NCBI RefSeq assembly: GCF_003049705.1
Contig: NZ_PIRF01000003.1
Coordinates: 186,001 to 250,000, forward strand
Reading direction: 5' to 3'
Source: Campylobacter concisus
GTDB taxonomy: Bacteria; Campylobacterota; Campylobacteria; Campylobacterales; Campylobacteraceae
Length of the DNA: 64,000 bases
The translations under genes and the position numbers were made by a program. A model generated the notes under the pieces. It was not told where the DNA came from, did not search any database, and worked only from the letters and a program-made list of their open reading frames with translations. Below, in pieces: positions 56,051 through 64,000 of the stretch (position 1 is the stretch's first letter; each line of letters opens with the position of its first letter).

Positions 56051-56673
56051 ATTATATCTCCAATCCCGTTAAATTCGTCACATTCTAAATTGGTGTTATA
56101 TGGAACACCAATGTATTTTTTTGAATAGTGGTCAGTTTTATATACAAAAAAACTACCGTATCCCCTTTTTACAATCGTGTCTGTCCTTAGTATATTAAAA
56201 TTTCTTAGATAGCTTTCGGCTATTGTGTCATAGCTTTCGCCAGAATCTATATCCAGCATCAAAGTATAATAATCGTTATGTTTTTGCATAACATATCTGT
56301 AAAACTCTAAACCATATATTGATATTTTTGCATTATGTTCATTAATAGTCATGTTTAATACCAAGAATTGTCCTGGAATTATTTTTTGATACTGAATATA
56401 TTTGGTTAGTCTAAACCATAGTCCATCTCTATGTCTATTGTCTTTTATGTGAACCTCGAAATACTTATTTAAAATCGGGTCAAATATTTGAAAATATGCA
56501 CTTTTTGTTTCACCATCATATGTTGTCTTTTTGTTATTAACATTAAAGGAACTGGAGTTGCTTATTTTATTAAATAGTTCGGTAATTTCATTTATAGATG
56601 TAAGATTTATATATAAATCTCTACCTGAATATCCAGTTAATTGCCTTGTTGCCATAATAAAGTGCGTATTCAT
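56047..56673 (-). CDS. Candidate separate DNA-binding subunit of the LlaJI-type system
   Basis: A 208-aa protein with beta-rich blocks (GQFLVLNMTINEHNAKISIY, then FEVHIKDNRHRDGLWFRLTK) and no catalytic motif. It lies between the methylases and the McrB-like gene and overlaps the latter (ATGA). In LlaJI the R1 N-terminus is a B3/EcoRII-N-like DNA-binding domain; this protein may be that domain encoded on its own. This is inferred from position and from the short R1, not from sequence similarity. Confidence 0.5.
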   Translation of the reverse strand: MNTHFIMATRQLTGYSGRDLYINLTSINEITELFNKISNSSSFNVNNKKTTYDGETKSAYFQIFDPILNKYFEVHIKDNRHRDGLWFRLTKYIQYQKIIPGQFLVLNMTINEHNAKISIYGLEFYRYVMQKHNDYYTLMLDIDSGESYDTIAESYLRNFNILRTDTIVKRGYGSFFVYKTDHYSKKYIGVPYNTNLECDEFNGIGDII

Positions 56674-56728
56674 AAGCTAACCAATAAGTATATTTTTTGT
56701 GTATTGTAGTAAAAAGACACTTATTTTG

Positions 56729-58198
56729 CTATAAATATTTTTTAAATACCTTTGCAAATACTTTTGACATTAGTGGCGGAACAGCATTACCTATTTGCAT
56801 ATAGGTTTTTAGGTAAGGTCCAAAAAATAGATAGTTATCAGGAAAACTTTGAATTCTTGCGGCCTCTCTTGGGGTAATGGCTCTAATTTGAGTTGGGTGA
56901 ATATGCGAGTGACAGTCCATTTTTAAATGTGCTGTAATCGTTCTGCTAGGTTCATTTTCTACTAGCTTAAAATATTTATCCTTAAATATGTGATTTCTAT
57001 GGGAATAAGGCATAATATCTTTTATTGTTTCGGTTGTGGAATCCTCCCCCTGCTTTAATAATGAATATATCTTTAAGTTTGTCTCATTTTGAAATCGTGC
57101 CTTATGGTTGTATGTAAGCGAATAGATATTATTATTATTTATCAAATTCAAATACTCATTATTTTTATATTTATTTATAGAAATTTTTGAACCCGATTCG
57201 TCATCGCTTTCCGTTTGGTTTTGTTTGCTTGGGCAAACTAAATTTTCAATATTATCTAGTGCATCTTTTAGAATAAATTTTTTATTTTTTTTTGTTTCAT
57301 TTTCAATATCGCTCATAATTTTATCTACATCTAAATTATGTTTTTTTGAATATTCCTTATTTATACCAATATAAATTAGCCTAATTCTTTTTTGTGGAAC
57401 GGAAAAATTAGTCGCATCATATAACCTATATTTAGCTGTGTAGCCTATTTTATCAAAATCCTCTACTACTTGATTTGCTACTTTTAGCATACCTCTTACA
57501 TTTTCCATTATTATAAATTTAGGCTTTAAATCATTTACAAATTTTACAAAATATTTATACAAAACATTTCTAGGGTCATCTATAACTCGTTGCTGATTAG
57601 CACTGCTAAAAGATTGGCAAGGCGGACCACCTATAATCATATCAACTTGTAAATTTACATATTTATGTATATTTTGAGATATTAATTTTACATCATCGTT
57701 AATTATACGAGATGAATTTATTTCAGGGTGATTAAAACTATAAGTTCTTAAAGCATCTTTATCAATATCGTTTGCTAACAATATATTGTAGCCCATTTTA
57801 CTAAAACCATAACTAAAACCACCTGCACCGCAAAACAAATCAATAATTGTAGGCGATTTGCTTGTTTTTTTCGCTTGTATAGATTTTCTATATTCATTTG
57901 AAAATTTATTAACAGTAGTTATGAAGAGCTTTTTATTGTTTGCATAAATTGATAAATTTAGAATCAATCTATCATAGTCTTTTTTTAAAATTTCTTTTAA
58001 GATGTCAATTTCTTGTTCGCTTTTTATAATTCCTATATGCTTTAATTCATTGTGTAACTTATTGCTATTTAATTCTATAGTTTTTAAATTATATAATTCT
58101 TTGGTTTTTTCTATTATACGATTAATTAAATCAATATTTTCCAAAAAATACTTTTTTTCAAGAGGTGTCTTTATATTTGATGCATTTTTAAAAAACAT
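56729..58198 (-). CDS. C5-cytosine DNA methyltransferase 2 of the LlaJI-type system
   Basis: A 489-aa methylase with ~120 extra N-terminal residues before motif I (DLFCGAGGFSYGFSKMGY). Further motifs: GGPPCQSFSSANQQ (IV), ENVRGML (VI), VPQKRIRLIYIG (VIII), TPREAARIQSFP (IX) and QIGNAVPPLMS (X). Two different C5 methylases are needed for an asymmetric site, one per strand. It lies nine bases after methylase 1 and shares a 36-bp identical DNA stretch with it. Confidence 0.9.
   Translation of the reverse strand: MFFKNASNIKTPLEKKYFLENIDLINRIIEKTKELYNLKTIELNSNKLHNELKHIGIIKSEQEIDILKEILKKDYDRLILNLSIYANNKKLFITTVNKFSNEYRKSIQAKKTSKSPTIIDLFCGAGGFSYGFSKMGYNILLANDIDKDALRTYSFNHPEINSSRIINDDVKLISQNIHKYVNLQVDMIIGGPPCQSFSSANQQRVIDDPRNVLYKYFVKFVNDLKPKFIIMENVRGMLKVANQVVEDFDKIGYTAKYRLYDATNFSVPQKRIRLIYIGINKEYSKKHNLDVDKIMSDIENETKKNKKFILKDALDNIENLVCPSKQNQTESDDESGSKISINKYKNNEYLNLINNNNIYSLTYNHKARFQNETNLKIYSLLKQGEDSTTETIKDIMPYSHRNHIFKDKYFKLVENEPSRTITAHLKMDCHSHIHPTQIRAITPREAARIQSFPDNYLFFGPYLKTYMQIGNAVPPLMSKVFAKVFKKYL
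56762..56797. repeat. 36-bp identical stretch in methylase 2 (partner 58241-58276)
   Basis: The motif X coding region is identical in DNA to that of methylase 1 while flanking sequence differs, which suggests gene conversion or strong constraint. Confidence 0.7.
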
Positions 58199-58207
58199 TG
58201 TTAAGCC

Positions 58208-59374
58208 TCATAAATATTTTTTTAAAACCATAGCTATATATTTTGACATTAGTGGCGGAACAGCATTACCTATTTGTTTATATTGTTGTGTTATTGAACA
58301 CGGAAAAACAAAATCATCAGGAAAACTTTGCAATCTTGCTGCTTCTCTTGGAGTAATGCTTCTCTCTTGTGTATAATCTGGGTGGATGAATTGATTACCA
58401 TCTTTATACAAATGAGCAATAATTGTTTTTGATGGGGCATCATAATTTTGAACACAATAGCTATTATTAAATAACCTTTTTTTTATATGTATTAAGCTAG
58501 GCTCATTCTTATATAAATCTGATAAATCCCATTTGTTTTTTGCCATAAGGCGGTATCTTTTTCTATCTAGTTCATTATGATTTCTAGCAATATGTCCATG
58601 CAAGAGATTATAATTATTTTGCCTAATTAACTTTAAATAACTTGATTTATTGGTTGGATTAAAATTAACTGTTTGCATTCCCTCAGATGGCTTTAATTTT
58701 GGCAAATCAGATATAGCATCTCTTACTGTCGTTTTTTTAAGTTTTTTTGTAATATTTTTAAGCTCATCATAAATACTTTTAGGATTTATACTTAAATCTT
58801 TTCTTGTGCCTATAATAATAATTCTTTTTCTGTCTTGCGGAACCCCAAAATCAACAGCATTCAATAAAATCATATCTTTGTTTTCAATAATATTGTAGTT
58901 TTTTTTCATGCCATCAAATATATCTTTAATTATAGATTTGCCTTTTATTTTCGTAGATAATATGCCACTAACATTCTCAAACACAAAGAATTTTGGTTTA
59001 AAGTAATTTAGTATATTTAGGTAATTTTCATATAAATAGTTCCTTGGATCTTTCTTCATGCTAAATGGATCTCTTGCCTTACCGTGTGATGAAAAAGATT
59101 GACAAGGTGGCCCTCCTATAATAACATCTATATCACTTGTTTTGCCAATATTGCTCTCTATAATGCTTATAATATTTTTATCTGTTATATCAGTTGGCTT
59201 TATTTTATTAATCTCATTTTCGTGATACCCATAATGCCTCATTCTTTCTTGTAGTGTTAAACAAGCATATTTATCAAGCTCTATATGAGTAAGGGCCATA
59301 TATCCTTCCTGGTAAAAACCCTCTGCCATACCACCAGCGCCAGCAAACAAATCTATAAATGTGTGTTTTTTCAT
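58208..59374 (-). CDS. C5-cytosine DNA methyltransferase 1 of the LlaJI-type system
   Basis: A 388-aa methylase: motif I DLFAGAGGMAEGFYQEGY, motif IV GGPPCQSFSSHGKAR, motif VI ENVSGIL, motif VIII VPQDRKRIIIIG, motif IX TPREAARLQSFP, motif X QIGNAVPPLMS. It starts inside the end of the HTH gene (four-base overlap). It protects one strand of the recognition site against the nuclease encoded downstream; the site itself cannot be deduced. Confidence 0.92.
   Translation of the reverse strand: MKKHTFIDLFAGAGGMAEGFYQEGYMALTHIELDKYACLTLQERMRHYGYHENEINKIKPTDITDKNIISIIESNIGKTSDIDVIIGGPPCQSFSSHGKARDPFSMKKDPRNYLYENYLNILNYFKPKFFVFENVSGILSTKIKGKSIIKDIFDGMKKNYNIIENKDMILLNAVDFGVPQDRKRIIIIGTRKDLSINPKSIYDELKNITKKLKKTTVRDAISDLPKLKPSEGMQTVNFNPTNKSSYLKLIRQNNYNLLHGHIARNHNELDRKRYRLMAKNKWDLSDLYKNEPSLIHIKKRLFNNSYCVQNYDAPSKTIIAHLYKDGNQFIHPDYTQERSITPREAARLQSFPDDFVFPCSITQQYKQIGNAVPPLMSKYIAMVLKKYL
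58241..58276. repeat. 36-bp identical stretch in methylase 1 (partner 56762-56797)
   Basis: Same strand and same frame position (motif X) as the partner copy, 1479 bp apart. Confidence 0.7.
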
Positions 59375-59613
59375 TTTGCTTGCTCGCTATTTTTCCATTC
59401 TCTAACAACTTGCAATATATCATCATTTTTTAGTTGCGACAACATATCAAGCACAGCTTTCATAGCAATAGGTTTATTTGTTTCTCTAAGCCACTCTATA
59501 TATGTTCGCTCAGAAATATTAAGCCTATTTGCCATCTCTTTCTTGGTGATATTTTTAAGCTCATTTGCTTCGACTAATTTGTGGATTTTATGAATAATTT
59601 GTGCTAATTTCAC
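59371..59613 (-). CDS. Small HTH protein heading the LlaJI-type operon
   Basis: An 80-aa protein with a helix-turn-helix (KKEMANRLNISERTYIEWLR) of the Cro/C.protein type. As the first gene of the methylase-nuclease operon it is a good candidate for the controller protein that delays nuclease expression. The intergenic region to the HNH gene (59614-59764) would contain its operator; I see no strong palindrome there. Confidence 0.7.
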   Translation of the reverse strand: MKLAQIIHKIHKLVEANELKNITKKEMANRLNISERTYIEWLRETNKPIAMKAVLDMLSQLKNDDILQVVREWKNSEQAK

Positions 59614-59764
59614 TTTTTATCCTTTGTTATTTTGGAATTATATATTATAGATCATAAAAAATCCATAAAACATAAATTGTATTACATTTTAATGTATATA
59701 TTTTTAGTTTTATTTAATGCATATCTAATTTGGTACAATAACGAAAATTTTATAGGAGAGGAAG

Positions 59765-60529
59765 ATGACAAAGAAATATAAAACTAAAATGGAAGATAGT
59801 TTTAAAACAAAAGTTCAGCTATTTTTGTTTGACAAGGCTTTTTCTTGGGACAACTTGGATGAAAATGGATGCAATGATTACTACATTATGAGTAATATTG
59901 AAACTATAAAAAAGGATTTTAAAAATTTTGAGGTTACTAATGAAATAGCAAATTTATATAGTAGTAAATACTACCAACTTGAACTAAATAGTGATAAAAG
60001 TAAAATAAAACACAAGGGCAAAGAGTTAAGCATTATGATTATAGAACAAAGACAATATTTTGTTCAAAAATCTAAAGAATTTACAGAAATTTTAGATGCA
60101 CTGGAAAAAGAATATGAAAATGATTTTGAAGAAAAGTTTTCTGAAACAGATTTTAACAAGATGCTTAAAAAAACAACTTGCTCATATTGCGGTATAAGCC
60201 TAGCTCAGATCGAAGAGCTTGGCAAAAATGGCAAGCTAAACAACAAAAGAAGCGATACACGCGGATATACGCTAGAGATAGATAGAATGCTACCAAATTT
60301 GGAGTATAGCAAAGAGAATTGTTGCATGGCTTGCTACTGGTGTAATAATGCAAAAACCGATGAATTTTCACCAGAAGAATTTAAGCCTATTGCTGAAGGT
60401 ATTAGAAAGACTTGGAATGAAAGACTGAAGGCTATTGGGTATAGCGAAGAAGAAATAAAAGACGTGCCAGACCCAGAAATTTGGAACACTAAATTTGATG
60501 CAAGCATGGAGCCAGATATAGAGAAATAA
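59765..60529 (+). CDS. HNH endonuclease-like protein
   Basis: A 254-aa protein. The C-terminal half carries a zinc-bound HNH-type fold: CSYCGISLAQIEEL, then YTLEIDRMLPNLEYSKENC and CYWCNNAKTDEF, i.e. two CxxC pairs with the D/R-M-x-P and N-N-A-K elements. The N-terminal half is Lys/Glu-rich. Its own -10 (TACAAT near 59735) and AGGAGAGG precede it. It is divergent from the LlaJI-type operon and may be an accessory nuclease of the same defence cluster (inference). Confidence 0.7.
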   Translation: MTKKYKTKMEDSFKTKVQLFLFDKAFSWDNLDENGCNDYYIMSNIETIKKDFKNFEVTNEIANLYSSKYYQLELNSDKSKIKHKGKELSIMIIEQRQYFVQKSKEFTEILDALEKEYENDFEEKFSETDFNKMLKKTTCSYCGISLAQIEELGKNGKLNNKRSDTRGYTLEIDRMLPNLEYSKENCCMACYWCNNAKTDEFSPEEFKPIAEGIRKTWNERLKAIGYSEEEIKDVPDPEIWNTKFDASMEPDIEK

Positions 60530-60543
60530 TTAAGGCGGTAACT

Positions 60544-61341
60544 CTACCGCCCAAATTTCTCCGCCGTTATGCAGTGTAGCGCACCGCCAAGCTCTATGAT
60601 CTCGCTTAAATTTATCGTCTCTACATCGCAGCTACTATAAAATTTCTTGATCTGCTGCAGCGCAACATCGTCATCATCTATCCCATATATAGGAACTATT
60701 AAAATATCCTTAATTTTAATAAAATTTAAGTAAGCACCCCAATCTCTCTTTTTAGTGAAAAATCCCTCACGATACTTCATAAATTTCACATCCAAACCGC
60801 TCTTTTTAAGCGTCTTTACGAGCCTATCATTAAAGCTTTTATTCTCATTTGAAAAGTCATTTACTAGCACGCTATTTTCATCTATCCATCTCACCATGGC
60901 GTCGCTGTGCCCTAACATATCGTAAGGCTGTCTTGGTATGATGATGAGCTCATTTAATGCACATTTTTGCTTTATAATCTCTACGATCTCGGCTTTTGTT
61001 TTTAGTGGATTTTCTCTAAAAATTTTATCGGTCATGATGGCTTTGCCTCCAAACCTTACGAAATTTCCGCCGTCTAAGACTAAATTTATATGCTCTTTTA
61101 ATGGCTGGATATTTGTTCTTAGATGGCTATACTTTTCATCTTTTAGGTAGTCTGGATCGTAGTCGTAAGAGATGAGGCGCCCATCATCAAGCAAAATCGG
61201 CATAAAGTCCCTCATCCAAATGTCTTTAGTCTCTAAAAGCTCGTATTTAACCCCGTGTTTGTCAAATATCTGACACAAGCTTTTGGCTGTTTTGGTGTGG
61301 TGCTTTGCCAAAAGCGCGGAAAGTAGGATAGTTGGCTGCAT
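60544..61341 (-). CDS. Agmatine-deiminase-family protein (short form)
   Basis: A 265-aa member of the PAD-porphyromonas/agmatine deiminase superfamily. Motifs: DIWMRDFMPI, LDGGNFVRF, LGHSDAMVRWI and the nucleophilic Cys in GGALHCIT. Agmatine deiminases convert agmatine to N-carbamoylputrescine plus ammonia. This protein is about 60-100 residues shorter than standard enzymes, mainly at the N-terminus, so the substrate may differ. RBS AGGAG before ATG 61341. Confidence 0.75.
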   Translation of the reverse strand: MQPTILLSALLAKHHTKTAKSLCQIFDKHGVKYELLETKDIWMRDFMPILLDDGRLISYDYDPDYLKDEKYSHLRTNIQPLKEHINLVLDGGNFVRFGGKAIMTDKIFRENPLKTKAEIVEIIKQKCALNELIIIPRQPYDMLGHSDAMVRWIDENSVLVNDFSNENKSFNDRLVKTLKKSGLDVKFMKYREGFFTKKRDWGAYLNFIKIKDILIVPIYGIDDDDVALQQIKKFYSSCDVETINLSEIIELGGALHCITAEKFGR

Positions 61342-61390
61342 ATTTGCTCCTAAATTTGATAGTTTTTGTGAAATTTTACTAGTAAATTTC

Positions 61391-61423
61391 TGGACATTTT
61401 TTGTCCATTCTAATTGCTATAAT
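61391..61423 (+). promoter_or_regulatory. Palindrome GGACA-N5-TGTCC plus -10 box (site 4 of 4)
   Basis: GGACA 61392-61396, TGTCC 61402-61406 (outer T/A also pair), 11 bases, TATAAT 61418-61423. The start at 61477 follows. Confidence 0.6.
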
Positions 61424-61476
61424 TTCAAATATCGCAAAAAATGTATCGGCGATAAAAATCAAAAAAAGGATAATCA

Positions 61477-62064
61477 ATGATCTACGAGCAACTTAAAATC
61501 CTCATGCAAAACAGCGACAAAAAGGCGCTCTCAAAAGCGCTTGGCTACGTAAGAGAGCAAAATTTCACAAGAGCACTTGCAAATTTAGAGGCGGCAAACA
61601 GCCTTGATGAGTTTATCACAAAGGGGCACTTTGATTGGGCACACAGCTCAGAAACACTGATCCTAGCCCTTAGCAAGTACTTTGGTCTTAATATAGACGC
61701 TGAGCTTAACGAGGTGCAAAAACTCTACAATGAGCGAATAAAATTTAGAGGCTCGTATATTTATATAGATACGGATTTTAGGCGCAAGAGCGAGCCTATA
61801 TTTGCCCTTGCTATGGCGCAGCATTTAAGATATATCAGCCTAACGCCGTTTTTAGACGAGCTTTGTTTTAAAGCTTTGCACGAGCAGCTAAAAGTCATCT
61901 CAAAGATCACAAAAAGCTACTATCAAAAAACACAAACTCTGCCTATTTTTGGTGTCATAACTGGCTTTAAGCTCTATTTTCTAGGCAAAAATTATTCACT
62001 TGATACAAACGGAAATTTTACGGATAAAGAGATCGCTGAACAGGTGGCGGTGATTAAATTTTAA
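61477..62064 (+). CDS. Hypothetical 195-aa protein
   Basis: A soluble protein with a helical N-terminal repeat-like region (LSKALGYVREQNFTRALANL) and no enzymatic motif. It is preceded by AAAAAAGGA and a promoter with the shared palindrome. I do not recognise the family. It is followed nine bases later by 62074, so they are one operon. Confidence 0.6.
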   Translation: MIYEQLKILMQNSDKKALSKALGYVREQNFTRALANLEAANSLDEFITKGHFDWAHSSETLILALSKYFGLNIDAELNEVQKLYNERIKFRGSYIYIDTDFRRKSEPIFALAMAQHLRYISLTPFLDELCFKALHEQLKVISKITKSYYQKTQTLPIFGVITGFKLYFLGKNYSLDTNGNFTDKEIAEQVAVIKF

Positions 62065-62073
62065 AGGGCAAAA

Positions 62074-62970
62074 ATGGGAAAATTTACAAACGAACAAAGG
62101 CAAAAACTAAATAGTATAAACGAAAGGCTTTATGACCTTGAACGCCGAGTTGTACCACGTGCAAAACAGATAAACATCTCTGTAAAAGATAAAAAAGAGG
62201 CATGGGATCATGAATGTAGCCTGCTGCTCTATTTTTACTCAAAGGATGAACTTCTCATGCGATATGGGCAGTTCATGAATCACATAGATGACTACTTTTA
62301 TACGGAAAATCAAAACGAATTTAGAAACTGGCCCACACATGAGATGTCTGGCGAGTGGCACTGCTGGTTTTACCACTGCTTATATGACCATACGGATCTT
62401 AGCTGGGATGAAATTTTAACTATCGACAGGATGGATGGTAAGCTTCGCTCATGGTACGACTATACGCCTATAGATCTTTGCCTAAAAAAGCTAGAGTGCA
62501 GCGAGAGAGAAGAGTATATCTCTGATGCCAACAAAGATCAGTGGGAGCAGATAGAAAAGATAAATAAAGCGCTAGCTAGCTATCAAGATATCCTAATAAG
62601 AGATGCAAAAATGCTTGAAAATAGGCTAAAAGCAAGGTTTGAGGGTGGATTTATCGAGGATTATGCTATGGAATTTCGTTTGGTCTTTCGCTTGCGCGAA
62701 GATGATCCAGATTATGATGAAAATGACGATAATTTCTTAGCTATCATCAATGAGCCTATCATCCCTGGCGAAATGAGCAAGCAAAAGAGCCGATGGACGC
62801 AAAACTGCAATGAATATTTTGGTAGCTCTGTCTATTTTGACAAGAAGGCATATTTTTGCTATTTATTTGCAGCTTTTAATAATAACACACATATCAATAA
62901 GATCAAAGATATACTGCGCATAGGTTCTGTTGATATGGCGCTTTGCTGGGATGAATACTATGAAATTTAA
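62074..62970 (+). CDS. Hypothetical 298-aa protein
   Basis: An acidic soluble protein with many aromatic residues (EWHCWFYHCLYDHTDLSWDE, VYFDKKAYFCYLF). No motif or membrane segment that I can name. It is in operon with 61477 and upstream of the DUF2130 gene with its own ribosome site (42 bases later). Confidence 0.55.
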   Translation: MGKFTNEQRQKLNSINERLYDLERRVVPRAKQINISVKDKKEAWDHECSLLLYFYSKDELLMRYGQFMNHIDDYFYTENQNEFRNWPTHEMSGEWHCWFYHCLYDHTDLSWDEILTIDRMDGKLRSWYDYTPIDLCLKKLECSEREEYISDANKDQWEQIEKINKALASYQDILIRDAKMLENRLKARFEGGFIEDYAMEFRLVFRLREDDPDYDENDDNFLAIINEPIIPGEMSKQKSRWTQNCNEYFGSSVYFDKKAYFCYLFAAFNNNTHINKIKDILRIGSVDMALCWDEYYEI

Positions 62971-63012
62971 AGCAAGATACCATAAGATAAAGATTATAAA
63001 AGGAGGTGAATT

Positions 63013-64000
63013 ATGGCAAGCCAAACAACGATAAAGTGTCCAAACTGTGGGTGTGAAATAGATATAAATGACGCCTTATATCATCAGTTAGAAGGTAAAT
63101 ATAAAGTTGAATACCTAGCCCAAAAGAAGCAGCTTGAAGCTGAACTTGAGGCTAAAAGAAAGGAGCAGGAGGCTTATTTTGAGAGTTTAAGAACAAAAGA
63201 GCAGCAACTGCAAGATCAAAAAGAGAAATTTGAGGAAGAAATCAAAAAAGCTACGCAGTTGCAGCTAAAAATGGAAAGAGCAAGACTTCAAGAGGAGCTG
63301 CGAAAAGAGATACTTGACGAGCAAAATGAGTCGGTGGCACTCTTGCAAAAACAGCTTGAAGAGAAGTCAAATCAAGTAAAGGAGCTAAATATTACAAAGG
63401 CTCAAATTTTGCAGCTTCAAAGGGAAAAAGAGGAGATGGAGTCTGCCATAACCGCAAAGGCTGAGCTGGCATTAAATGAAAAGCTAAAAGAAGAAAAAGA
63501 GAAGATACAAAAGGCTGCAGATGAGCAAAATGAGCTTAAATTTAGACAAAAAGAGGAACAACTAAAACAGCTTCAAGAGCAACTTCAAATAGCCCAAAGA
63601 AAGGCCGAGCAAGGCAGCATGCAGCTTCAAGGTGAGGTGCAGGAGCTCGCGATAGAAGAGTGGCTGAGGGAGAAATTTCCATTTGATACTATTGATGAGA
63701 TCAAAAAAGGTGCAAGAGGTGCTGACTGCGTGCAGATCGTGCATACAAGGGAGTCTCAAAACTGTGGAACGATATATTATGAAAGCAAGAGAACAAAAGA
63801 ATTCCAAAGGTCTTGGATAGAGAAATTTAAGGCTGACATGAGAGAAAAAGGCGCTGATATCGGTGTCATAGTTACTGATGCTATGCCAAGTGATATGCAA
63901 AGGATGGGGCTATATGAAGGTGTTTGGATCTGTACGTTTGAGGAATTTAAAGGCTTAAGCGCTGTTTTAAGAGAGCAACTCATAAGGATACACCACGTCT
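63013..64000 (+). CDS. DUF2130 coiled-coil protein (3' end beyond window)
   Basis: The first 329 residues are visible. The N-terminus has a zinc-ribbon (IKCPNCGCEIDIND), then a ~170-residue coiled coil rich in Lys/Glu/Gln, then the start of the DUF2130 PD-(D/E)XK-like domain (LREKFPFDTIDEIKKGARGA, CGTIYYESKRTKEF: E-S-K). DUF2130 proteins are widespread and have been seen near defence genes; function unknown. AAAGGAGGTG lies at 63000-63008. Confidence 0.85.
   Translation, partial: MASQTTIKCPNCGCEIDINDALYHQLEGKYKVEYLAQKKQLEAELEAKRKEQEAYFESLRTKEQQLQDQKEKFEEEIKKATQLQLKMERARLQEELRKEILDEQNESVALLQKQLEEKSNQVKELNITKAQILQLQREKEEMESAITAKAELALNEKLKEEKEKIQKAADEQNELKFRQKEEQLKQLQEQLQIAQRKAEQGSMQLQGEVQELAIEEWLREKFPFDTIDEIKKGARGADCVQIVHTRESQNCGTIYYESKRTKEFQRSWIEKFKADMREKGADIGVIVTDAMPSDMQRMGLYEGVWICTFEEFKGLSAVLREQLIRIHHV

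Overview
The window is AT-rich, with dense AAATTT-type codons, Campylobacter-style promoters (TATAAT with little -35), and proteins typical of Campylobacterota. It looks like a chromosomal segment of a Campylobacter species, probably of the C. concisus group (inference). Host core genes lie at both ends and a long mosaic accessory zone lies between them.

Layout. 1-9.6 kb is host backbone: a TPR membrane protein (partial), dnaG, then a tight amino-acid/peptide catabolic operon (carbamoylase-type amidase, AbgA-like hydrolase, peptidase E, DcuC-type carrier, peptidase T), a PP-loop ATPase and tRNA-Met(CAU). The last 47 bp around the tRNA 3' end recur at 33064-33110, which defines a ~23.4 kb genomic island (9736-33110) with a large tyrosine integrase next to the right att copy. 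The island holds (a) nine genes of a few duplicated families that resemble flagellum-dependent secreted proteins (Cj0814-like), preceded by a sigma-54-like and a sigma-28-like promoter; (b) a nested ~7.7 kb element of Firmicutes type (serine recombinase, oriT-like hairpins, replication remnants, TnpW) that split one secreted-protein gene; its recombinase and replication genes are all broken, while its EcoRII/SsoII-type restriction-modification pair is intact; (c) a ColE1-like mobilization module in which mobB-like and mobD-like genes lie inside the relaxase gene; (d) a toxin-antitoxin pair and the integrase.

33.1-48 kb: a small ORF cut by an IS1595-family insertion, a second mobilization cassette (816-aa relaxase with a possible primase-like module), two DUF4143 ATPases and a coiled-coil membrane protein. 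Next comes a tightly overlapping operon of two DUF262 proteins and a DUF2779 protein (Cas4-like nuclease fused to a DEDD exonuclease), followed by a frameshifted PD-(D/E)XK nuclease gene.

48-62 kb: small genes, a metallophosphoesterase, a WYL regulator and a Sir2 protein, a broken DUF262 gene, and a complete LlaJI-like restriction system (two C5-cytosine methyltransferases, McrB-like AAA+ motor, LlaJI nuclease, separate candidate DNA-binding subunit, HTH protein). An HNH protein, an agmatine-deiminase-family enzyme, two unknown genes and a DUF2130 protein (partial) follow.

Two observations stand out. First, a palindrome (A/G)GACA-N5/6-TGTC(T/C) lies exactly 11 bp upstream of the -10 box of four separate transcription units (48250, 49641, the Sir2-WYL operon and 61477), which looks like an unreported regulon controlled by the WYL protein. 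Second, the DUF262-DUF262-DUF2779 operon looks like an uncharacterised defence system. All functions are read from motifs; no database search was possible.
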